From: Acidobacteriota bacterium
Lineage (GTDB): Bacteria > Acidobacteriota > Terriglobia > Acidoferrales > UBA7541
DNA: 5,442 bases
NCBI GenBank assembly: GCA_019239815.1
Contig: JAFAZL010000502.1
Location: 1-5,442 of the forward strand
Direction: 5' to 3'
Of this stretch, positions 1 to 4,505 are shown one piece after another (position 1 is the first letter of the stretch; each line of letters opens with the position of its first letter). The notes beneath the pieces were generated by a model that was not told the DNA's origin, did no database searches, and saw only the letters and a list, made by a program, of their open reading frames with translations. The position numbers were made by a program, and so were the translations under genes.

Positions 1-1021
1 CGCCAATCGCCGCGCCACGGCCCCAGTCGGCAATCGAACCGATCGCCGCGCCCAGCGCCGTCGTGCCGCCGATCGTGGCCGCATCCGCGCCGCGCGAAGT
101 CCCGCCGCTTCCCTTCCAAAGTTCAGTCAGGATCGGCCGCGACTGCCCGTCAGCCACCGTCAGGTCCGTTAGCTCAATTCCAAGCTGCGATGTGCCACTA
201 ACGCGTCCAGCCTTCTGCGCCGCTTCCACTTGCCCCACGAGCATCTGCCCGCGCCGTGCCACTACGTACCCGTTCACCACAACCGGCTGTTGCAACGTTG
301 CGGTCACTCGATCGCCGACCTGATTCTTGTCGCTCGACAAATACTCATTGATCCTCACCGACAAAACCGTCCCCGCCGGAATCGTCAGCGTCGCCGGAGG
401 CGGCGTAGCCGGCGCCGCATTTCGCGAATAAGGTGCGTTCTGCGGTCGCCCGTAGCCGTTGTTGTTGTAAGGCCGATTCGCCGGCGCGTGGTTCGTCCCG
501 GGGGTACCGTTCGCCGGATTGTTCGAATCGGGCGCACCCTGCTCGCCCGGCGGCAAATCTTGGTCCGGATCATACTGATCCGGGCTCGGCGCGTGCCCTG
601 GTGCCCCTGCCTGCGGCGACGGATAATCATTCGCGTACGGCGGTCGGTTCGCATCCTGCGGGGCATACTTCGGCTTTTTCGCAGGCGGCGGTGGCGGCGC
701 CTGATCGGGCGTCTGCCCTTGCGTTTGATCTTGCGGCGCCGATGCCGGTGGCGGCGGAGGCGCCGGCGCCGGGCCATCTCCCGGCTGCTGCCCATTCGGA
801 TCCGCCTGCGCCTGACTTTGTTGTTGATCTTGACTCTGCTGCGCACCCTGTTGCGGATCTTGTTGTTGCTGCTGATCCTGCGACTGCGCAGACGCCCCCA
901 GCGCCAACAACAGCGCCAGGCTCAGCCCACAAGCCATCCGCGACACAAACCCGCTCACATTCGCCGGGACGGAGTCCCGCTTCAATTCTTCCCTGCTTTT
1001 CCCCAATTCAATGTGCACCAT
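1..1021 (-). CDS. Secreted Q/P-rich protein with beta-domain and glycine zipper (C-terminus cut by window edge)
   Basis: The frame is open from an ATG at 1021 to the window edge: 340 residues, no stop, C-terminus missing. The start is fixed by a GAGGAG Shine-Dalgarno 8 nt upstream. A 28-residue hydrophilic N-region precedes a hydrophobic core (about 30-42) and an ASA|QS signal-peptidase I site at 45/46, so export is expected. ATG at codon 29 would give a more ordinary signal peptide but lacks such an SD. Residues 46-75 are almost entirely Gln plus Asp/Ser. Residues 76-210 are Pro/Ala/Asn/Gly-rich, with no predicted fold. From about 211 an ordered beta-type domain begins (LTIPAGTVLSVRINEYLSS, then QPVVVNGYVVARRG and GTSQLGIELTDL). 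From about 304 there are Gly-rich repeats (two GAAIG motifs at 324-328 and 336-340), typical of a membrane-inserting glycine zipper. Similar exported proteins are, from memory, common in Acidobacteriota; function is unknown. A cell-envelope role is inference. Confidence 0.85.
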   Translation of the reverse strand, partial: MVHIELGKSREELKRDSVPANVSGFVSRMACGLSLALLLALGASAQSQDQQQQQDPQQGAQQSQDQQQSQAQADPNGQQPGDGPAPAPPPPPASAPQDQTQGQTPDQAPPPPPAKKPKYAPQDANRPPYANDYPSPQAGAPGHAPSPDQYDPDQDLPPGEQGAPDSNNPANGTPGTNHAPANRPYNNNGYGRPQNAPYSRNAAPATPPPATLTIPAGTVLSVRINEYLSSDKNQVGDRVTATLQQPVVVNGYVVARRGQMLVGQVEAAQKAGRVSGTSQLGIELTDLTVADGQSRPILTELWKGSGGTSRGADAATIGGTTALGAAIGSIADWGRGAAIG

Positions 1022-1029
1022 GATTTTGG

Positions 1030-1035
1030 CTCCTC
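1030..1035 (-). promoter_or_regulatory. Shine-Dalgarno GAGGAG fixing the ATG at 1021
   Basis: GAGGAG on the minus strand, 8 nt before the ATG at 1021. It decides for this start over the ATG 28 codons further in, which would give a shorter signal-peptide N-region. Confidence 0.75.
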
Positions 1036-1290
1036 AACCCTGGCCAGCGCCCAATGCCGTCCGCTCTACTGCCTTCGATGAGGAGCGCCATCTACTGGAT
1101 GCCCGGCATCAGCCTGTGCCCACAAGACTTAGCCGATCCCCAAATCGGCAACGACACACAGCCACCAAGATAAACCCCACCCAATTCCCGAAAGTTGCGC
1201 GCTCGCATCGGCGCACGAAAAACACCGCAACGCCAGTCCGCGAATCAGAGCCGAATTTTCAATTTAGGAAAATCAAACCAAGGAAGGAAA

Positions 1291-1324
1291 CCCGCATCGG
1301 GAAGTCGACTCGCCAGGGGGCGAG
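1291..1324 (-). terminator. Possible terminator-like double hairpin downstream of the 43-codon frame
   Basis: Read on the minus strand, two hairpins follow each other: a 6-bp stem CTCGCC/GGCGAG with a 4-nt loop (1309-1324), then a 4-bp stem CCCG/CGGG with a 3-nt loop (1291-1301). A T-rich run (TTTCCTTCCTT) comes directly after the second. The second stem is short and the T-run is interrupted, so termination is only a possibility. The position, 22 bases after the stop of the candidate small protein, fits the end of that transcript. Confidence 0.3.
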
Positions 1325-1345
1325 CACCGAAACCTACGTCTGCCC

Positions 1346-1477
1346 TTACCGCGTCTGAGCCTGCGCGTAAAACTCGCGCATATCGTTCAGCAGCGCCCGC
1401 AAACTCTGCATCACCAGAAACAAGTACGACACGCAAAGCGGGATTTCGTATGCGGCCCTTAGCACGTCATGGTGCAC
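1346..1477 (-). CDS. Possible 43-residue small protein, unknown function
   Basis: A short frame from GTG at 1477 to TAA at 1346-1348. The frame continues open upstream to an ATG at 1588, but that start has no good SD. The GTG has GGAG at 1486-1489 with an 8-nt gap. The C-terminal 35 residues look protein-like: an aromatic and Leu-rich stretch (IPLCVSYLFLVMQSLRALL), then a polar amphipathic tail ending MREFYAQAQTR. This could be a peripheral or single-span membrane peptide. It could also be a decayed gene remnant, or chance. No family was recognised. It precedes the secreted-protein gene on the same strand by about 320 bases. Confidence 0.3.
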   Translation of the reverse strand: MHHDVLRAAYEIPLCVSYLFLVMQSLRALLNDMREFYAQAQTR

Positions 1478-1771
1478 GGTTATGACTCCGTTATGATGAC
1501 AGGATGAGCCCAAATCCCGCGCCCGACCATGGTGCGCAGGGTTCATTCTGGTGGTACCGAAGTTTGGTTGGAGAGCATACACGAACACTCGAAAAACGCA
1601 TCACAAAAAATGATATCCCTCAAGAATTTTTCGCGAAATCGCCAAGCCAGATGCGGCTTTCTGCATGCGAGGTACTGGAACTACACCGTCGAGATCGATG
1701 ATTGGAAATACTGAGGGAGTACTGTTACCTTGGGCGCAAACTCAAATTGCCGCCCGAGCTAGCCCTTACCT
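1478..1771. other. Gene-free spacer with a locally AT-rich stretch
   Basis: No supported gene. The plus-strand frames starting at 1504 and 1529 lack a properly spaced Shine-Dalgarno, and their translations show no fold-like pattern. Bases 1585-1640 are more AT-rich than the surroundings and contain a perfect 10-bp palindrome, TTTCGCGAAA (1629-1638). On the minus strand the same stretch has a TATCAT hexamer (5/6 to a -10 box) but no partner -35, so I do not call a promoter. Confidence 0.45.
1732..1755 (-). terminator. Weak terminator-like hairpin after the DinB-family gene
   Basis: GGGCGCAA (1732-1739) pairs with TTGCCGCCC (1747-1755) through eight base pairs with one bulged C (1750) and a 7-nt loop. 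It lies 16 bases beyond the stop of the minus-strand DinB-like gene. No U-tract follows on the minus strand, so it may be a 3'-end stabiliser or a Rho-dependent end rather than a classical terminator. Confidence 0.3.
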
Positions 1772-2281
1772 TCACATTTGCCCGTCCATGCCGGCCCACA
1801 AATTCATCGTGTTGAGCTCTTCCCTGCCCATCGCCTTCAAATACAGGAAGAGTTGCATCCGGTACGCCGCGTACCCGCAGAGCACCATGTTCACCAGCGC
1901 CGCACCGCGCGTAGTGTTATTCCCAAACATATTGATCTCGCTGCGAAACTCCGCGTCGGTCCACGCACCAACCTCGCGCGTCATTTCATCGCTCTGGCGG
2001 CCAACGGCCGCCACGGCGTGCTCCCAATTCATCGCTTTGGCCTCGGCGTCGCGCGTACCCCAAATCTTTCCCATCGCTTCAGGCGTAAAATCGCCGCACT
2101 TGATCGACTCCGTCATTGCCGGCGCCATGATCACCATGTACTGGATCAACTCCAGCACGCTGCGCTGCTTCGCCGACGGCCGATAGTCGATCTTCGCCGG
2201 ATCGACCTTGCTGATCAGGTGCACCAAAATGTGCACTTCCTTTTGAAACGCCGCGATCAATTCATCTTTTGTCAGGACCAT
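1772..2281 (-). CDS. DinB-superfamily four-helix protein lacking the usual metal ligands
   Basis: 169 residues, the normal size for the DinB/YfiT-like superfamily of putative metal-dependent four-helix-bundle enzymes, often involved in thiol-dependent transfer or detoxification. The fold is suggested by four mostly helical segments, by IDYRPSAKQRSVLELIQYM (31-49), which matches the superfamily's 'D.RP....S..EL..H' stretch, and by a late helix (about 126-151) ending RMQLFLYLKAMG. In classical members three His coordinate a metal: one in helix 2 and two in the late helix. Here the equivalents appear to be Tyr48, Tyr137 and Arg141. The only early His (17, 21) are in helix 1, so a canonical site is absent. 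The start ATG has a modest AGGA about 10 nt upstream. The gene stands alone, divergent from the membrane-protein gene. Family assignment is fairly sure; activity is unknown. Confidence 0.82.
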   Translation of the reverse strand: MVLTKDELIAAFQKEVHILVHLISKVDPAKIDYRPSAKQRSVLELIQYMVIMAPAMTESIKCGDFTPEAMGKIWGTRDAEAKAMNWEHAVAAVGRQSDEMTREVGAWTDAEFRSEINMFGNNTTRGAALVNMVLCGYAAYRMQLFLYLKAMGREELNTMNLWAGMDGQM

Positions 2282-2388
2282 AGTGGCGGCATCCTACACC
2301 GAAATCGCGCTGCCTTATTAAGCCAGTTGTAAATTCCCTCCTACGACATTTCATGGCTGAAATCCTATAGTCAGCCCTTCCTTCGTCC

Positions 2389-2503
2389 GTCGTGGCTGAA
2401 GGCACGACCTCCTAAAAAACGAGCATCGCACCGGCACGGCTCTGCCGCGCCGTTCCTCCACCCTCCAAATCCTAGGAGTGCCGGTCGCTCCCGCGACCGA
2501 CAC
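2389..2503. repeat. Cluster of three consecutive intergenic hairpins
   Basis: Three inverted repeats lie within 115 bases. First, GTCGTG/CACGAC with an 8-nt loop (2389-2408). Second, a 9-bp stem with one A-C mismatch and a TCT loop (2432-2452). Third, a 7-bp perfect stem CGGTCGC/GCGACCG with a TCCC loop, extended by GTG/CAC across one mismatch to 11 positions (2478-2503). None has a following T-run in either direction. The arrangement resembles REP/BIME-type intergenic mosaics. It lies between divergent genes, so it is not explained as an end-to-end terminator. Confidence 0.55.
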
Positions 2504-2540
2504 TCGCCGCCGTGCCTAACCCGAAGTCCCGCCGCTCTCT

Positions 2541-2588
2541 CCCTTTCGACTTTCAACTATCGACTGTCAACCTCCTCACTTGACAGTC
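2541..2588 (+). repeat. Heptad repeat cluster, copy 1, with inverted return arm
   Basis: Four consecutive 7-bp units of consensus TNTCRAC occupy 2544-2571, inside a 37-bp segment (2541-2577) that recurs at 3604-3640 with 34/37 identity. In this copy only, the last unit forms a perfect 9-bp hairpin: GACTGTCAA (2562-2570) pairs with TTGACAGTC (2580-2588) across a 9-nt loop. Similar short tandem heptamers are dispersed in some bacterial genomes. Confidence 0.7.
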
Positions 2589-2611
2589 CTCAGTCACAAG
2601 TCACCATTCGC

Positions 2612-2640
2612 TGGACTTCTCCGCTCGACGCGAGTACATT
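2612..2640 (+). promoter_or_regulatory. Candidate sigma70 promoter for the 60-residue membrane protein
   Basis: TGGACT (2612-2617, 4/6 to -35) and TACATT (2635-2640, 4/6 to -10) are separated by 17 bases. Transcription would start near 2647, giving a leader of about 57 nt. A perfect TTGACA at 2580-2585 also exists, but no good -10 follows it. Matches of this quality can occur by chance. Confidence 0.3.
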
Positions 2641-2691
2641 CGCCCCAACGCCCCTCGATCGCCTGACCATGCGATGCCCCGCCGCTATCGC

Positions 2692-2698
2692 AAGGAGG
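2692..2698 (+). promoter_or_regulatory. Strong Shine-Dalgarno AAGGAGG for the small membrane protein
   Basis: AAGGAGG sits 5 nt before the ATG at 2704. It selects this start over the in-frame ATG at 2674, which has no SD and would place this motif inside the gene. Confidence 0.8.
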
Positions 2699-2703
2699 TT
2701 GTC

Positions 2704-2886
2704 ATGCGAATGCCTCATGTTGCCGACCGCCTGTTCCACCGGCCCAAGCGCGACCCCAACGATCCCGCGCCGCTCTTCGATTCCGGCATCGGCGACTGGC
2801 TGCTCGACCTCACCGCCATCGCCATGATCGCGCTCATCGTCGGCACCGTCCTCCGCTGGGCCTACATCGCCCTCTTCCTCAAGTAG
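2704..2886 (+). CDS. 60-residue single-span membrane protein, unknown function
   Basis: A very short gene whose start is set by the AAGGAGG 5 nt upstream. Residues 1-31 are polar and basic/proline-rich (RLFHRPKRDPNDPAP). Residues 32-58 form one long hydrophobic helix (LLDLTAIAMIALIVGTVL, followed by RWAYIALFLK). It ends with Leu-Lys directly after the hydrophobic part, so there is almost no C-terminal domain. The Arg/Lys-rich N-terminus suggests a cytoplasmic N-terminus by the positive-inside rule. I recognise no family. It stands alone, 89 bases before the toxin gene, so it may be independent. A hydrophobic toxin is conceivable, but the long charged N-terminus and the lack of an antisense RNA signature argue against it. 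It is more likely a small membrane component of unknown partner. Confidence 0.72.
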   Translation: MRMPHVADRLFHRPKRDPNDPAPLFDSGIGDWLLDLTAIAMIALIVGTVLRWAYIALFLK

Positions 2887-2895
2887 TCGCGTGTC

Positions 2896-2913
2896 GCGCT
2901 GCTCGCCCAGCGC
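2896..2913 (+). terminator. GC-rich hairpin just after the small membrane protein
   Basis: A perfect 6-bp GC-rich stem GCGCTG/CAGCGC with a 6-nt loop starts 10 bases after the stop codon. No U-tract follows, so classical intrinsic termination is uncertain. Position and stem composition suggest a transcript end or 3' stabiliser. Confidence 0.3.
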
Positions 2914-2940
2914 AACCGGACTCTCCGCCATGAGAATCTA

Positions 2941-2969
2941 TTGACCTAATGTCCCGGATATGGGACATT
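2941..2969 (+). promoter_or_regulatory. Candidate promoter of the toxin-antitoxin operon
   Basis: TTGACC (2941-2946) is a 5/6 match to -35. At 17-bp spacing lies GACATT (2964-2969), a weak 3/6 -10. Transcription would begin about 2976, on the preferred ATG of the toxin, implying a leaderless or nearly leaderless message. It overlaps the palindromic operator candidate, which fits repression by the antitoxin. Confidence 0.35.
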
Positions 2970-2978
2970 GGATCAATG
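2948..2978. promoter_or_regulatory. Palindromic operator candidate at the toxin start
   Basis: A perfect 8-bp inverted repeat, AATGTCCC (2948-2955) and GGGACATT (2962-2969) with a 6-bp spacer, lies directly upstream of the toxin start at 2976. It overlaps a second perfect inverted repeat, CATTG (2966-2970) and CAATG (2974-2978) with a 3-bp spacer, which includes the start codon. HigA-type antitoxins repress their own operon through such palindromes, so this is the likely autoregulatory site. Binding is inferred. Confidence 0.55.
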
Positions 2979-3308
2979 AAGGACGCGATCTTCCACCCAG
3001 CGGCCATTGCCGCGGTGCGGTCGTTTCCTGACGCCGTGCGTCGCGAGTTTGGCAAATTGCTCTTCGATTTACAGTCTGGCGAAACCCTCGGTATGCCGAT
3101 GTCCAGGCCGATGCCATCTGTTGGCAAAGGCGTGCACGAACTGCGACTTCGAGACCGAAGCGGAATTTATCGCGCTTTCTACTTCACGCGCGACCTGCGT
3201 GGCATTTTGATTTTTCATGCATTCGTCAAGAAGTCGCAATCGACGCCCGCGCACGATCTTGAAATGGGCCGCAGGCGCCTGAAGGAGATGCTCAATGAAG
3301 AAATCTAA
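2976..3308 (+). CDS. higB-like: Type II toxin, Gp49/HigB-like (RelE superfamily)
   Basis: 110 residues, usual size for the phage Gp49-like/HigB group of RelE-fold toxins. These are ribosome-associated endoribonucleases that cut mRNA and arrest growth until neutralised by the antitoxin. Family signatures: an N-terminal helix pair with RSFPDAVRREFG (15-26), LGMPMSRPMPSVGKGVHEL (38-56), the beta-hairpin DRSGIYRAFYF (60-70), ILIFHAFVKKSQSTP (77-91) and a C-terminal helix (about 94-106) rich in Arg/Lys. Basic and aromatic residues in the hairpin and the HAFVKK strand (Arg66, Tyr69, His81, Lys85/86) are the expected RNA-contact region. The ATG at 2976 is preferred because family members start just before 'FHP'. 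An in-frame ATG at 2949 would add nine residues and has no SD. Its 3' end overlaps the antitoxin gene by 14 nt, in the toxin-first order typical of higBA. Confidence 0.87.
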   Translation: MKDAIFHPAAIAAVRSFPDAVRREFGKLLFDLQSGETLGMPMSRPMPSVGKGVHELRLRDRSGIYRAFYFTRDLRGILIFHAFVKKSQSTPAHDLEMGRRRLKEMLNEEI

Positions 3309-3594
3309 AGCCGTCGTCGCTGGAAGCGCCGAAGCTCTCGCCAAAGCCCTCGGCCTCAAACCCGCCGACGGCGCGGAAATTCGCCTTCGCAGCGAGCTAA
3401 ATTCAAAAATCGTCGAGGTCGTCGGCCAAAAGCGCTTGACCCACGACCAGGTTGCACGCCTGACGGGTACGTCGCGCACTCGCGTCACCGCCATCATGAA
3501 TCGCAATACCATCGACATCTCCACCGACCTCATGCTCCGCGTCCTCTACTCGCTCGGCTACAAAGCCACGATCAAATTCAAGAAAGCTGCGTAG
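3295..3594 (+). CDS. higA-like: HigA-like antitoxin with XRE/Cro-type helix-turn-helix
   Basis: 99 residues that neutralise the preceding toxin and probably repress the operon. The ATG lies inside the end of the toxin gene (14-nt overlap, different frame). Its AAGGAG Shine-Dalgarno (3282-3287, 7 nt spacing) is within the toxin coding sequence, so translation is coupled. Residues 1-30 form a basic, Ala-rich tail likely to contact the toxin. Residues 34-46 are a first helix. RLTHDQVARLTGTSRTRVTA (47-66) contains the helix-turn-helix: helix QVARLTG, turn TS, recognition helix RTRVTAIMNR. The C-terminal strand YKATIKFKK (89-97) is typical of the HTH_37-type, HigA-like antitoxins. Expected DNA target: the palindromes at 2948-2978. 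Confidence 0.87.
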   Translation: MKKSKAVVAGSAEALAKALGLKPADGAEIRLRSELNSKIVEVVGQKRLTHDQVARLTGTSRTRVTAIMNRNTIDISTDLMLRVLYSLGYKATIKFKKAA

Positions 3595-3603
3595 CTGGCT
3601 CTT

Positions 3604-3640
3604 CCCCTTCGACTTTCAACTGTCGACTGTCAACCTCTTC
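3604..3640 (+). repeat. Heptad repeat cluster, copy 2
   Basis: The same 37-bp segment as at 2541-2577, 34/37 identical and in the same orientation, with four 7-bp units (3607-3634) of consensus YNTCRAC (first unit begins with C). It starts 10 bases after the antitoxin stop. The inverted return arm of copy 1 is absent. The two copies bracket the small membrane protein and the toxin-antitoxin pair, about 1.06 kb apart. Confidence 0.7.
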
Positions 3641-3690
3641 CGAATCCCTCCGATCGCGTTACTATTCCCATCTCAAAGGGGCCACCAAAA

Positions 3691-4254
3691 ATGCCACCGA
3701 AAAAATCCCTCTCGGCTAAAGATTCCGCCGCAGTCCTCGCGAAACTGAAATCCCGCTTCGACAAAAACATGCACCGCCACAAAGGACTTACCTGGCCCAC
3801 AATCGAAAAAAAGCTCGAAGCCACTCCCGACAAACTCTGGTCGCTCAGCGAAATGGAAAACACCGGCGGCGAACCCGACGTCGTCTCCCTCGCCAACTCC
3901 GCCGGCGAAATCATCTTCATCGACTGCTCGCCGCAAAGCCCCGCCGGCCGCCGCAGCTTCTGCTACGACCGCGCCGCCTGGCAATCGCGCAAGGAAGCCA
4001 AGCCCAAAAACAACGCGCTCGACGCAGCCGCCGCCATGGGCGCCGAACTCCTCACCGAAGCCCAATATCGCGCCCTCCAGCAACTCGAAGACTTCGACAC
4101 CAAAACCTCCAGCTGGATTCTCACTCCGCCGAAAGTCCGCGCACTCGGCGGCGCCCTCTTCTGCGACCGCCGCTTCGACACCGTCTTCACCTACCACAAC
4201 GGCGCCGAGTCCTACTACGCCGCCCGCGCCTTCCGCTGCTGGCTCCGCGTTTAG
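3691..4254 (+). CDS. DUF4256-family protein
   Basis: 187 residues, the expected full length for DUF4256, a widespread but uncharacterised bacterial family. Recognisable blocks: KLKSRFDKNMHRHKG (18-32), KLWSLSEMENTGGEPDVV (48-65), FIDCSPQSPAGRRSFCYDR (76-94), a helical AAAAMGAELLTEAQYRALQQL (112-132), FDTKTSSWILTP (135-146) and the strongly conserved YHNGAESYYAARAFR (168-182). No signal peptide or membrane segment, so cytoplasmic. AAAGGGG (3675-3681) 9 nt upstream supports the start. It follows the toxin-antitoxin module by 96 bases, with heptad repeat copy 2 between; a TACTAT -10-like hexamer at 3660-3665 lacks a good -35. No evidence joins it functionally to its neighbours. The assignment is from recall of the family's conserved blocks. 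Function is unknown. Confidence 0.85.
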   Translation: MPPKKSLSAKDSAAVLAKLKSRFDKNMHRHKGLTWPTIEKKLEATPDKLWSLSEMENTGGEPDVVSLANSAGEIIFIDCSPQSPAGRRSFCYDRAAWQSRKEAKPKNNALDAAAAMGAELLTEAQYRALQQLEDFDTKTSSWILTPPKVRALGGALFCDRRFDTVFTYHNGAESYYAARAFRCWLRV

Positions 4255-4308
4255 CTCCCTCACCGATATCGTTCCCCGTTCCCAGCGCCTCTACAGGATT
4301 CCCGAATC

Positions 4309-4337
4309 TGGTCAACTTCGCGGTCCGGGAGTATAGT
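4309..4337 (+). promoter_or_regulatory. Candidate sigma70 promoter for the substrate-binding lipoprotein
   Basis: TGGTCA (4309-4314, 4/6 to -35) and TATAGT (4332-4337, 5/6 to -10) at the ideal 17-bp spacing, in otherwise GC-rich DNA. Transcription would start about 4344, leaving a 5' leader of roughly 160 nt. Confidence 0.45.
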
Positions 4338-4343
4338 CGCGCT

Positions 4344-4505
4344 CGCGGGATCTCCACGACGGAAGTTTGCGCTCTTTCCCAGAGAGCGCCGAAACGGAGG
4401 TGGCGGCCCGGAATCTCTGCTGTCCGACCTGCATTCATCCCAGCCTGATTCCCACCGTGTGGGCGAACACCCGAACGTCAGTCTACGTCTGAGAGGAGCA
4501 CTCCA
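4344..4505 (+). other. Long structured 5' leader of the lipoprotein gene
   Basis: This region lies between the promoter candidate and the TTG start and contains no supported gene. A 7-bp perfect hairpin, GCGCTCT/AGAGCGC with a 7-nt loop, is at 4369-4389. A smaller one, CCCAC/GTGGG with a 3-nt loop, is at 4451-4463. It matches no riboswitch class I recognise. The hairpins may simply stabilise the message. Confidence 0.35.
4491..4498 (+). promoter_or_regulatory. Shine-Dalgarno GAGAGGAG supporting a TTG start
   Basis: GAGAGGAG ends 7 nt before TTG at 4506. This start keeps the lipoprotein signal; the first in-frame ATG (4563) would delete it. Confidence 0.75.

Larger units (their letters stand above)
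1022..1345. other. Spacer with several hairpins, no supported gene
   Basis: No credible coding frame was seen here. It would be the leader of the secreted-protein gene on the minus strand. Two short perfect hairpins lie in it: GATGC/GCATC with a 3-nt loop (1098-1110), and GCCGAT/ATCGGC with a 6-nt loop (1132-1149). Two more, at 1291-1324, are listed separately. A locally AT-rich patch spans about 1255-1290. I could not find a convincing sigma70 promoter for the downstream gene. Confidence 0.5.

Noticed and set aside
230..1081. Long Arg/Leu/Ile-rich open frame on the plus strand (and other overlapping frames at 385-1023)
   Set aside because: It is the antisense shadow of the secreted Q/P-rich protein; the extreme Arg content comes from reading Gly/Ala/Pro-rich codons in the wrong frame, and there is no SD.
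1504..1714. Two overlapping plus-strand frames of 61-65 codons
   Set aside because: No spaced Shine-Dalgarno, no recognisable pattern and different frames; the stretch is better described as a gene-free spacer.
1778..2332. 184-residue plus-strand frame, and the 173-residue frame at 1665-2186
   Set aside because: Both are opposite the DinB-like gene, with His/Arg-rich or featureless composition and no SD; the minus-strand frame shows clear family motifs.
2674..2703. Longer start (ATG 2674) for the small membrane protein
   Set aside because: It would put the near-consensus AAGGAGG inside the gene and has no SD of its own.
2590..2931. 113-residue minus-strand frame rich in Gly/Glu/Asp
   Set aside because: It is antisense to the small membrane protein, which has the strong Shine-Dalgarno; the acidic low-complexity product is typical of a GC-rich shadow.
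3069..3533. 154-residue minus-strand frame across the toxin-antitoxin genes
   Set aside because: The opposite strand carries a recognisable toxin and antitoxin with coupled translation; the Arg/Ser/Ala-rich antisense product has no motifs.
2541..3640. Heptad repeats as a CRISPR array or transposon ends
   Set aside because: The units are 7 bp without spacers, and the two copies are direct, not inverted, with no transposase or target duplication between them.
3673..4263. 196-residue minus-strand Gly/Val/Phe/Glu-rich frame
   Set aside because: It is the shadow of the DUF4256 gene, which matches its family over the full length.
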